Part shown: one piece after another, positions 49,166-59,587 of the stretch
How positions within the stretch are numbered: position 1 is the first letter of the stretch
Layout: each line of letters opens with the position of its first letter
Assembly: GCA_002900995.3 (NCBI GenBank)
Contig: CM035313.1
Span: 310,001-374,000 of the forward strand
Length of the DNA: 64,000 bases
Source of the DNA: Ganoderma boninense
Taxonomy: Eukaryota > Basidiomycota > Agaricomycetes > Polyporales > Polyporaceae
Direction: 5' to 3'
Translations under genes and position numbers: made by a program
The notes under the pieces: generated by a model
Databases searched by the model: none
What the model was told of the DNA's origin: nothing
The model's input: only the letters and a program-made list of their open reading frames with translations

Positions 49166-50216
49166 CTACCCCAGCCCCAAAATCTCCCTTCCCCACCTTG
49201 CCCTTGCACCCTCGGCGAGAGTTCCCCAGCGAGCATGCTGGACGACCAAAGATTGAGGCTCAAGAACCAGGCTAGCGCTCTGGCTAGCAGGAATAGAGGA
49301 ACCCACCACACCCGGCGCGTCCAAGTCTGGGTCCGGGGCCGAACTAGAGCCCCCCTCACTCCCAAGCGGGAGCGCAAACGTCGTCACCTCGGAATTGACC
49401 CTCAGGCCCAGGCGCTGCACCGCGGATTTCGGATAAAAAAGCAGCTCGCCGACGTGCACATCCAAGTTCGTAGCACCGTGTGCTGGGCCCTGGCAGGCCT
49501 TCCGCCTGGAGCTGGGACTTCAAGTTCTGAGAGTCTGTCGAGTCTAGCAACTGAGTCGTAGTCGATCTTTGCAACAGAGTGTCGGCATCGACGTGTCAGT
49601 CCGTCCTATGACAGCGGGTAGCAGGGCTCAGACGCGAGTCAAAGTTATGGCTTTCAACCAACTGCACTTCGTTGGACAGGCGTCCTGCTATCGCGTTCAG
49701 GCGGGCTGCGTCGCCTGCCGTTATAATTTTAAGGCCCTCACAGATGAGATGCGTCGTGCTCCGGATCGCCAGAAGTAGCTGTGCAAATGCTTAGTAGGGG
49801 TGGCGGGAAGGAGAGATTCGAGAGGCGCAGAGTTTGGATGTGGGTCCCGAGTGCTCTGAAGCACGCAAGACCGATGTGGCGCGCCGGCAGAGCCAGAACC
49901 TGGGATGTCCGGTCGGAAGCACACTCGATTGAAGAACGATTAGGGAGGATGTGAAGGAGGGAAGGCCCGAACGAAACGGGCGAGAACACACAACGGTGTG
50001 GACCACGGGCTTGAGGTGGGGATGTTGGTGGAGAAAGTCCACGAACGCGAAGACTTGGCCGCCGTTCTCGAACCTGATCCGGGCAAACACCACAAGATGA
50101 GTGCGAGGGAGGAGCTGGCGACATGTGAGGGCGAGGCACTGGAGCGTCCTCGGATGGTGAGCAGCATAGTCGATGACCCGTTCGATGACTTCCCAAGGAA
50201 GTTGAGGTGCACACAT
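49166..50216 (-). pseudogene. Broken F-box-like gene
   Basis: ATG 50214-50216 begins MCAPQLPWEVIERVIDYAAH, then HPRTLQCLALTCRQLLPRTH and NGGQVFAFVDFLHQHPHLKP, the usual start of a large Agaricomycete F-box-like family. Near 49985-50000 the frame must shift by one base (HTVVCS versus VFSPVSFGPSLLHILPNRSS) to continue with LACFRALGTHIQTLRLSNLS. That frame stops at 49738. Further minus-strand pieces downstream (DSTDSQNLKSQLQAEGLPG, DVHVGELLFYPKSAVQRLGL, SEVTTFALPLGSEGGSSSAP) look like the C-terminal leucine-rich part in other frames. F-box proteins recruit substrates to SCF ligases, but this copy seems decayed or is damaged by sequence errors. Confidence 0.6.
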
Positions 50217-50931
50217 GGCGAGCCTGGAGCCTAGAGAGGGGCCTGTGAGATGTGGCATGCATAGGCTGTGTAAAATAGATTTGGAGATGTCGCATGTCAA
50301 GGTCATGAGAACAAACTTACAGTACTAGCCGGTCCGAGGCCCACGTTGACACCGTGAGGGTCAAGGTCCAGAAATGCGCTGCGGCCAACGACTCGAATGC
50401 GCACCCACATAGTACGAGCACACCAGTGAAGAACTTGAGTCGATTGTGGCATTACACTTTGAGAGGATTGAGCGCGGCGTGAAGCATATGTTGCCAGATC
50501 CAATGAAGGGACGGACGTAGGAGATGAACATGAACTTGAATGCAATACGATGCAAGCGCTAGTAATCCCAGCGGATGCGGGTTTGAGGTCAAAGGTGGAT
50601 GGAAAAGGGAAATAGTAACAACAACATCTGGCAAAGCAAGCGGGTCCTAGCGAAGACCAAGAAAGAGAGGAGAGGCCAACACAGGATATCCGACTAGTTA
50701 CGGATCCCGAGAAGGTCGGAACAGGCACTTTACCCTGTCTTTACTTATTTGTTCTCTGGCGTGGATCCCCGCTTTCCCGGCCATCAAGCAAGGACGTCCG
50801 CTAGTGTATATAGGTCTCCGTCGTGACTCGTAACTCATGTGTAAAGTGATCACACAGCCTGACGATCGCGCAGGTAACACCACGACATCAGTAAAACCTC
50901 CAAGATTTCTACTTATTCAGCACATGCGAAG
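50217..50931. other. Region between the F-box relic and the HNH gene
   Basis: A minus-strand open stretch (LHWCARTMWVRIRVVGRSAF, LDLDPHGVNVGLGPAS, about 50450-50330) ends near a splice-like site and may be an exon of an unknown gene or part of the F-box relic. Nothing else is supported. Confidence 0.3.
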
Positions 50932-52288
50932 CTATGGTGGAGTCGCAAGGGACCCACCACAACGCAGCAAAGAGTACTCGAGAGCTGCGGCGGACGACCC
51001 GCCGGGGTCCAACACTTTGATCTCTTCCGCCTGGTCCAAAATCTCGTCCAGGTGCTTCGCGGCGCCAGACAGGTGTGCGATGCGACAGCAGGCGGCGTGG
51101 ATTTGGAGCAGCCTTGGACTGGGAAGGGGATGGTCGCTGTGTGCGACGAACTGCACCTTTCCGGAATGCCCGCATTCCAATGCGTAAGGGGCGCCGCGAG
51201 GCGGATGTAGTAGTAGCAATCCCGCTGCCGAATGCGGGATTCAGCTGGGGCGCGAGCGGCATGTCGTGACGCTCGCAGAAAGCCTCACCTCGCCAGGGAC
51301 TTCTTCGAGCCAGACCATCATATCGTCGAGCCAATGATATATGACCATATCGAGCGTCAGAATATTCTCCATGCGGTGGAAGTTGGTGCCTTCGGCAGCA
51401 CCAGCACCAGCCTCGAGTTGCAATTGTTCGCAGACGTCGGTGTAGCCGAATCGCTCCAATATGGTCCACACCGATGTGGCCGGACGTTCCTAGAGATATA
51501 TCCGTTACGTTACCGTATAGGTTTGAGCGCATTATGAAACCTCGAAACAACATACTTACTTACCTCGGCGCCGGTTCCGCCAAACGCAATGTTGCTCAGC
51601 GACTCGGGAAAGATATGACAGCACACAGTCCGAGTCGTTCGAGAGTCGTCGTCCGGCCGTACGGTGCCATACTTGTAGTCGAGACGGCCGGTCAGGATGC
51701 AGCGGTAGTCGTCCCGTACGAGCCCCTGCTCAAAGTAGTTGAGATGACGGTAACTTGCCACGCCGCGGCGTGCATACATTTGATAGGAGAACATACGGCG
51801 GCCTTCGCGCTTAAATGATCTCGCGGCGTGGCGCAAACGTTCTGCAAATACTTGTCCTTTATCGGATTGTAAAAGTATCCCCGGGAGGGGAGCTCTGACG
51901 GTGTTGGAGTTCTAGCTCTCGTTCTCTTGACTGAATGGTGTGAGCCCCTCGCATGGCGGAGTAAAAGCACTCGGTGGCGAGACTGAGACATACAGATTTG
52001 AATCAAGTGCTTCAAGTACATCGCACCTAGTCCGTATACAGTCATAAATGGCTCGCTATCGCTGTTGCAGGACACGAGCTCGAGCGTGACGACTCCTCGA
52101 GCTGTCTCCGAAGGCGGGCGGAGGAGGAGGTAGCCGACTACGCGAGAGTAGATGGTCTTGGTCTTGTGGTCAGCCGCCATTGCTGCCTCTTCCGCTGGCA
52201 GCACAAGATTCCCGTACAAGCTCATTGCATTTTGATCGTTTTGTGGGAGATACTTGGCCGCTTCATCCAACGAAGGTAAGCGAGACAT
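50932..52288 (-). CDS. HNH-nuclease-domain protein (Agaricomycete family)
   Basis: ATG 52286-52288 begins MSRLPSLDEAAKYLPQNDQN and exon 1 runs to VYGLGAMYLKHLIQ. The next exon (SRGYFYNPIKDKYLQNVCAT) is followed by a frame with LVRDDYRCILTGRLDYKYGT and TRTVCCHIFPESLSNIAFGG, the HNH-like core (RC..TG, CCHIFPES). Then come SVWTILERFGYTDVCEQLQL with TNFHRMENILTLDMVIYHWL and the C-terminal LHPPRGAPYALECGHSGK, VQFVAHSDHPLPSPRLLQIH, AACCRIAHLSGAAKHLDEIL, stop at 50932. The layout matches HNH-domain hypothetical proteins numerous in mushrooms (recollection); their biological role is unknown. One probable one-base indel lies in the CCCC run near 51190 and the intermediate exon joins are uncertain, so it may be a pseudogene. 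Confidence 0.65.
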
Positions 52289-53121
52289 CGGTTGGACTTC
52301 AAGTTCGTTGAGGACTCGAGATAAACGTGGACTTGGGAATGATTCTGGAGCAGATTTCGCCTAGAAGGGCATCAACAAAGCCAATTACTTCCACCACGAT
52401 GTACCTCGCGTGTCTGGATGCCGCTGGAGAGACTTCGGGCAAGGTCGTTAAGATGTGAGGGAGAGAGGAGCCCGAGGAAAGCGAGAATTGCGTGGCAGTG
52501 ACAGAAATATTTCAGGCGCGGGCAGCCGGGCCGTGTCCCATCCGAGTCGGTGTTGTTTCGGGAGCTCCAATGGGGCCCGGGATTGTGGCTCTAGTGACAT
52601 GCACCTCTGCCTCTGCCTCCGTTGCGCCATGGCCGCCCAGTTATCAGCGTGCTCCGGAGCGTTCTGGACAAGTTAGAGTGTCTCCCCCTCGGCGAGACCT
52701 CCTTTCTCCTGTACACAATTACAAGTTGGAAAGTTTTGCGCAGCGGCCCGGCGCACTCACCGCGTCGTTGTGAGCCTCAACACATTGGGCCTGCATTGGG
52801 CCTATTGAAGCATGCTCTCCACATATCACGGGATGAAAGCGGCGCACAACGTCGCACTAGATATAACTGGTCAGCATAGTGGGACATGCGATGTCCTACA
52901 TACACCAGTGACCACTATACTAATACCTGACTCCCTGGCACCTGACTCGTTTCCTTCGCTTCGCTCTGTTCAACTGATGATATCTACTCAAAATGAAAGA
53001 AAATCGACGAACGTGGTGAATGCATATAGAGGAGAAAAAGAAAGGCCTTCATATGATATATCTGGGAGGGTGGACAAGATGAGCGGGCGACCCGGTTGCT
53101 CGAACCCACGAGGCCGACGAC
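52289..53121. other. Intergenic
   Basis: No exon was recognised. From about 52920 on, the sequence (CTTCGCTTCGCTCTGTTCAA, GAATGCATATAGAGGA, ATATCTGGGAGGGTGGA) matches 59400-59540, the left part of the second transporter unit. The duplication therefore begins in this 3' flank. Confidence 0.55.
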
Positions 53122-55455
53122 TCACCGATACAACGGCGAGCGGTCGCCCAGCTCCGCAAACGCATCCTCGTCGGCCAGCGTGAGTCCGTCGCGTTCGCAC
53201 TGAGCGATCTTCCTCTTGTTGAGCGTCTTGAGTGTGATTATCGCGACGGCGCACATCACGTAGCTGCATCAAGGCCGAGCGGAGGAGTCAGCGCTCGTCT
53301 GCGACGGTGACAACGCAGGGGCCAGCACGTACAACAGGGAAAGGCTTGAGATGCAGACGACGTGGCCGAGGGTATATCGAGGGCTGTCTTGCAGTCTGTA
53401 TATGAAGGCCGCGATGATCCTGTGCAGAACATATCGCGTCCCAGGGGTCATCAGCCATCTTCCACTGGCAAAGGCCCGCGGACTCGAGACACTTGCCCTC
53501 CGAAGTTCCCGAACCCAAGGACTAGGCCGATGACGACGGCCCTCTTCAGCTCCCCCGCAAAGTTCCCTCCCGTCCACGAAAGCTGCATCGCAACGCACGG
53601 CAAGAGACCGGCCAGGACAAGGACGCTCCCGATGTACTGAGCGGCCAACGTCCTCGTGGCGATGAGCAGCGCGTACCCGAGGATCGCGACGGGACAGCAA
53701 GCGAGGATGAGCGGCCCTCGGAAGTGCTTCTTGTCCGACAGGTAGGATATGCAGAGCGTGCAGATGCAGCCTGCGACATGGGGTGGGAAGGTAAGGATCT
53801 GGGAGTTGGTGGAGGAGAAACCCATCCCGTTGATGATCGTCGGCAGGAAGGTGGAGAAGGATGCTCCCGGGATCGCGCTCCTGGGAAAACGACAAGCGTG
53901 TCAGTGGCGGAGAGAGCCGAGGGCGGCATAGGGGACTCACAAGAAGAATAACGACGCGAAAAGGTACGTCTTGGGGTCCCGTATCGCCTGGATGATAAAT
54001 TCGCGCTTGAACTGCTTGGAACCTGCTGCGCTATCCAACTTGAGGGTCTCGAGAAGCCAAGCCCTCTCGGCGTCGGTGAGGAAGGCGGCAGTCTCGGGGT
54101 ACTGAAGGAAAAACGAACGTCACAGAGGTTTGATGAGCCTCAGCTGTCGGAACTACTCACGTTATACATGGAGAAGAAGAGGATGATCGCCACAAGGACC
54201 GTCACTAAGAGACTCATCAGTATTGTCCGCAACTCTTTCACGGGCTTCGTACGTACTTGATCCCTCGCACAGGAACTGGTTGTGGATAGTGAGCGAAGCG
54301 TAGGACGTGAGACATGAGCACTCACAATCCAAGACCACCCCGCTAGGCCACCGAGCCTGACATCGATATGGAGTCAGTTCTCAACCTAACACAGTTCACT
54401 CGGGAGAGTCATACCCATCCATCTTGTCTTGAATGATGTATGCGAGGATGCCACCGAAGCCGCCAGCAAGGGACACTCCGGAATACATGAGCCCAATTCG
54501 CTTGGCCTGAGCGAACTTCGGGTACCACGCGCACAGATAGTACGTCACCCCAGGCAGTAGACCGGACTATACGCGACGACAGTGAGCGTGTAACGAGCGT
54601 CATGACCAGAGACATGACCCTGTAACTCACTGTAGCCGCCCCAAGGAATCCACGTGCACTTCAGGGGGAAAAGAAGACCACGGACACAGTAAGTATTGAG
54701 GACCAGAGAGAGAGAGAGTTCAGACGGACTCACGTCATCAATCCTACAAAGTTCTTGGCAAAGGCCATCGAGACGACGATGGATCCCCACAAAAACATGA
54801 TGAGAGGGACTGCACCAGCGTTCAGGTCAGCTCGCGCGCCTTGAAAGATCTAGAGGAATTAGGACGCTCTTACGCCAGCGCGCGGGACCAATCTTCTTCA
54901 ACAAGATGTTCCTGCGTAACCAAGAGCGGATGAGACTGCGCCCAAGCGGCAAGAATGGGTGGTTAACAGTTCGAGGCACTTACGAAGGCGAATGAAGAAG
55001 ACAGTACGGAATCTGCGAACGAGAGTCAAGAACGGTCTTCCTCAAATGTTCGATGGGACGACTAACGAGCGTGAGGGCAATGCAGAGGTTGAACTGGACA
55101 CCGGTGAAGTGCAGGTCAGCCCCCATACCAGCGACCTCCGCGTTGGCTGCAATGGAGGCATGAAATTAACGCGAGGGATTGTGCGAGCACGGGAAGTTGT
55201 CCGACGCACTGATATTTGAGAGGCCACTGACGAAGGACGAGGTCAGCAGTCGCATGGATGGAGAAAAGACAGCGTCGTTGCTGGGACTTACAGGGCGCAG
55301 AACAGATACAACGTGCACACCGTCGGCATCAGGCGCAAGTCTAGCTTCCGAAGCACCTTCTTGTGGTCCACCGATGGCGTGGGCGCAACATATTCGACTG
55401 TCACCACCTCAGCGGAGAGCTTCTCCTTGTCAGTCGAGGATGAGGATGAGGACAT
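53122..55455 (-). CDS. MFS transporter, allantoate-permease-like, copy 1
   Basis: Twelve-helix major facilitator of the anion:cation symporter group (Dal5/Tna1-like), plasma membrane; substrate not predictable. ATG 55453-55455: MSSSSSSTDKEKLSAEVVTV, then LRKLDLRLMPTVCTLYLFCA. Further exons: AGMGADLHFTGVQFNLCIAL, NILLKKIGPARWR, FLWGSIVVSMAFAKNFVGLM, AGLLPGVTYYLCAWYPKFAQ, GFGGILAYIIQDKMDG, and AFLTDAERAWLLETLKLDSA, the family's central cytosolic loop. The rest reads FSTFLPTIINGMGFSSTNSQ, LSWTGGNFAGELKRAVVIGL, IIAAFIYRLQDSPRYTLGHV and YVMCAVAIITLKTLNKRKIA, ending FAELGDRSPLYR at 53122-53124. About ten introns. All exons are open. Copy 2 lies at 59588-61919 on the same strand. Confidence 0.88.
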
Positions 55456-55699
55456 GGTTGAGGTGAGATCGTCGAGGAGAAACGAGCGGTCTTCACAGTT
55501 CGTCGCCGAGTGGCTTATATGTCGACTCCCTTTCTCCTCATTTCCGTGGCGTGTACCCAGTGGGCGATAGACGGCGACAGAGAGGGTGCCGCGCAGACCG
55601 TATAGACAGCGAGATATCTTAAGGCTGAACAAACATCCACGAACATGCCTGAATGACAATGCCCGCCTCTGACTGTTGTGCTAACAATCCAGTTAAACG

Positions 55700-56640
55700 C
55701 CGCGGCCCGAGTGCTGCGCGGTCATGGGCAGTGTTGTGCCGTTGTCGTTGAGCTCAATCTCCGGGAAAGGAGCCATCTACGAGTTAGATATCGAGGGGAC
55801 GAAGGGTCAGAGAGACGGAAGGGAGAGGCATCTGACCGGTCATTCGAGGCACGACGGTGTAGAAGATGACCGCCACCAAATTCTCGAACCCACTGAACGT
55901 TGAAAAACACGATGACAGCGAGGCCCAATGCATTGAAGTATTTTGGAGCGGGGGCAAGACTCCGACGGGCGTGCTTCATCAACTGCGGTGGCTGGCCAAA
56001 CATGACCTGTCGTGGTTGCATGCCCCCGACCACGGCGTGTCCGAGAGTGGTTTGGGTGGCTTCGCCGCCTTCGAGATGGAGCCAGTGCACGCCTCTGAAC
56101 AAAAATAAAGGGCGGGGCTGTCAGTCGAGGCTTCTCATGTTTCTCGTAGAAGCTGTACAAATTCGACGACTTACAGTTCCACATTCGGCTACCGGACCTA
56201 CGGTGGTCTTGTATCCAAACAAAGCGACCTCGCGCATTTAAGCAATACCTCGTTCCTTTTTATCAACGCAATGCCGGAGAATGCGCTATACAATCCCACG
56301 GATGTGTTCAGTATGTGGAACATAGTGGTGCGTGATCGAAGACTCACTGGTTTGCCGCGAGCGGCTTCTTCAAGTTCGTTCACGGTCGGTTGCCTGAACA
56401 ATGGTAACATTACGCCCGGGCCGACTATTGAGTGCGCACATTGTGCGGGTTGTTCCTTGACATATTCTGTCACCACCCGTCCCATGAGAACGCAGATCGA
56501 TCACACTCACCTGAGCGCGGATCTACGGAGGTCGGAAGCCAGGTCGGTGGCGACGGACTCGCCTCTTCTGGCTTTGAGGCGTGGTACTCCGTCTCGCATT
56601 TCAGGAAGGAAGAGGATGACTAAAGCTCCAGAATAAGGCT
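55700..56640 (-). CDS. Small multi-exon gene of unknown function (unit 1)
   Basis: The minus strand shows exon-like pieces with good splice sites: ALVILFLPEMRDGVPRLKAR before GTGAGTGTG (about 56510), EYVKEQPAQCAHSIVGPGVM with PTVNELEEAARGKP before GTGAGTCTT (about 56340), and EVALFGYKTTVGPVAECGT before GTAAGTCG (about 56175). The last piece has two competing frames, LYFCSEACTGS (zinc-finger-like cysteines) and KYFNALGLAVIVFFNVQWVR (membrane-like). The same block with the same splice sites is at 62200-63060, where it has diverged. Conservation of signals supports a real gene. Neither the frame nor the family is settled. Confidence 0.35.
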
Positions 56641-56959
56641 GAGATGTTGACTATAGAAAGTCGACGAACATGCAGGTGATATGGATGGATAGGAGTCGAA
56701 TGTGTGGTCTGGATGCTCCCCGGGGTCTCCGGAACGAGGCTATGATCTCCAATTAAATCACCATCCGCTGCTATTTGCGGCCCATGTACGCAGAATCGCT
56801 TTACACCACTGAGCGCTTTAAGACTGGGGTAACAGCAGCCCGTGGTCGTTGCTGGTGCCCTCATGAGGGGGACGCGAGAGCTGTGCGATGAGATACGGAG
56901 AGTTGGCGAGGAGCGTAGTGGACTCCTAGGGGAGAGATGCGCGTCCCGAGGAAGAGGAA

Positions 56960-58470
56960 GAAAGTCACCGTCCGAGGAAAACGCACTGACTTGGAAGGCA
57001 CCTGGAGGAGCTCCCCGCAATGGCGTTTTTCTGAGTCCATCCTGTCAAGGGCCGGGGACGGTCCTGCATGACTGTCCGTGAGGGAGAAAGAGAGGCAGTG
57101 CGAGATGGGGTGAGTGGCGAAAGTGCGGTGTTCCGCGACACTCTGATTGAAGTCCTGTTCTTGCTAGTCCAGCGGAACGATGTCTCGCATCTGTCGGATG
57201 ACGGCTGACCCGTCCGTCGCCCAGAAGCCAGCGTCCCCATCCAGAGAAGACGCGACGTGCTCGACCACTGCACTTTGCCCAGCCAACGTCGCCACGCACT
57301 TATACGACCCGTCGCCAATATTGGTTCTCCACACCTCTACAGTGCGATCCGCCGCCCACACAGGGAGAACCCTAGGCCTGCTATGCGAACCACGCTGTGC
57401 TCGCGATACATGAGCTTCAAGCATTCGACGCCAGTCCCAGCATCCCAGACATACACTGTGTTCCTCGAACTCGCTGTCGACGCTCTAGTTTCTGTGGCTG
57501 ACCTTTATCGGGACGCAAAGATGACAGTCGATCTTTTATGATATCGACGCTCCGAGGACGAGTTTGCCGCCGGGCGACTAGAGGAGACGTCGCGCACGTG
57601 CATGAGCTTGACCATCTTGCCGCTCATGTACGCGAGCCCGCTCGCCGTCTCGATGTCTACGACGTCGATCCGGCCGACGATCCGCACGGTGTTGTCGCTC
57701 GCCAGCGAGGGCTTCCGCCGGTGAGGTCTAAGGCAGCAATGACGTCGCGTGTCTGGGATGGGGTTTGCGTGCCTCCCGAGTGGGGATCGTCGCCATCATT
57801 GGCGTTGTCGGTGTCCACGGAGGGAGATTTGGAAACCTGACGCAACGTTCACCCCGAAACATTCGCCGCGACTGGAGCCGCATGCGAGCCAAGATCCGTC
57901 GTAAGAGAACGCGAGGGAAACCACCGTGCCCTTGAGATGGACGCGTGCTGGCGGGTCGGAGAGGAAACAGAGCTGAGGCGCAAAGTGCGGATGCTGGCTC
58001 CGAGTTGCGTGAAACAAGCAATAATGGTGGGGTGAACGATGAGACTGCGTTGTGTCCGGACCCCGACACTGGTCTGGGGGCGCATATAGTTGGGCAGGAG
58101 GGGCCCTCGCGCTTGTCTTCATGCTCGCTTTCGTCTTCTTAATCTTCCGCGTCTTGCAGTTGCGACTGATCGACGCGCTCGGTCGGAAAAAGACTCGGAA
58201 TCACGTACAGATGGAGGGCACAAAAGCGACCGGTGATACGAAGGGCTTCAGCTCTGGGTAGACTTGGATGAGCATGAAGGACAAGAGGGAATGATCGCTG
58301 CTCTTGAGCTGTATCTGTCCGGGCATCGCCAGATGGCTGGGGCGATGGAGGTAGCGACGCGTGAACGGCAGACTGCAGAGCGTGCTCGGATGACGACCAG
58401 TGGAGAGGCCGAGGACCGATTCGAGGACTCGACGAGGGAATATTAATATTTGGGCACACAGACGGAAAGA
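56960..58470 (-). pseudogene. Degenerate F-box/WD40-repeat gene (unit 1)
   Basis: Pieces in several minus-strand frames: an F-box-like N-terminal part (about 58450-58200), then WD40 blades: GTVVSLAFSYDGSWLACGSS (about 57935-57880), DVIAALDLTGG...DNTVRIVGRIDVVDIETASG (about 57760-57650), NTVYVWDAGTGVECLKLMYR (about 57455-57400) and DRTVEVWRTNIGDGSYKCVA (about 57355-57290), with stop after MRDIVPLD near 57167. Blades carry the usual WD-like ends. Frames change between pieces, by introns or by decay. Unit 2 (63.4 kb) has matching flanks but lacks the WD40 part. The relic at 25.3-26.0 kb seems to be of the same family. Confidence 0.45.
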
Positions 58471-59587
58471 TCGAGAGCGTGGTGACGATGCTGGAGAGAG
58501 CTTGAGGAGGTCAAATCCTGTTCAGCTCGGCCATGCTCTGGCTACGACCACGGACGGATTCTATGCACGTCGGACATCTCCTAAACCAACAGGGAAGAAG
58601 CACGAGGACTTGTAATGAACAAGGTCGACAGCATACATGTGTGGAATACATACCTGACAATGATCCAGCTTATTACATTCGGCACCCTTCGACGTTATGC
58701 GGCGACTTGCACCCTCGGGAAACTTCGAGTGCGGGAATTGCGGTGAAGCGGGGCGCGCGCATCATCCGATGAAGTTGCGAGGCAGGAGGAGTGGCCCTGG
58801 CAGGGCACTCACGATACAGGGAGAGGCTATTCACCCCGGCCCGCAATCCCACGGGTCGGCTCGGCCCGGAAGTACCGGACGAGTTTGAGCGCTCGGACAC
58901 GCACGGTCATATCATGGTCTCACAAAGATCGCATGCCAATACTTAGCCTGAGGGGGCAGGATGTTGTTCTCTTTCCTGGACCACCCTCCCCACATTCACT
59001 TTGTCAGAATCAGCTGTTGCCCCTGCCGAAGCGGCATTGTAAGGAGCCCTATGTAGGGCCCATATCGTAGTCAAGACGCTGACATCATCGGGACGGAGTC
59101 ACCAACGTTAACCCTTTCCAGCTCCTCCCTGTACTTCCGCAGGCCGTTTGTCAGGCCTTGGCCTTAAGCCTCAGAGAGCTCAACTCAATGCCTGTACTGA
59201 TGTCGCCCGCTAGCGGACTCAGGCTGCTACCACGGTCTCTTCCTCTTCCTCTTCGAATCCGATTCCCGGATTGGTCTTGAACCCGACATTTGTCGGCGAA
59301 AGTTCTCGCAATCACAGAAGCCTTGTAAAACTAACATTGAACATGCGATCGAAGTCGTACATACGCCACTGCACCAAACCTGACACACGAACTGTGTCTT
59401 CATTCTGCATCACTGTACTTATTTCTTTCGCTCCGTTCTGTTCAACTGAGAATGTCCAGCTAAATCGACCACAAACTAGACGACAGCAGTGAATGCATAT
59501 AGAGGGGGAAAGGGTCTTCATATCATATATCTGGGAAGGGTGGAGAGGATGAGCCGACGACCCAGCTCTCAAACCCACGAGATTGAC
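58471..59587. other. Junction between the two transporter units
   Basis: No gene was recognised. Similarity to the 3' flank of unit 1 begins near 59400, so the duplication junction lies between about 58500 and 59400. Confidence 0.45.

Noticed and set aside
53080..53130. tRNA-like B box (GCTCGAACCCACGAG)
   Set aside because: It lies at the stop of the transporter gene, no A box or cloverleaf can be formed, and the paralogous site at 59570 does not keep it.
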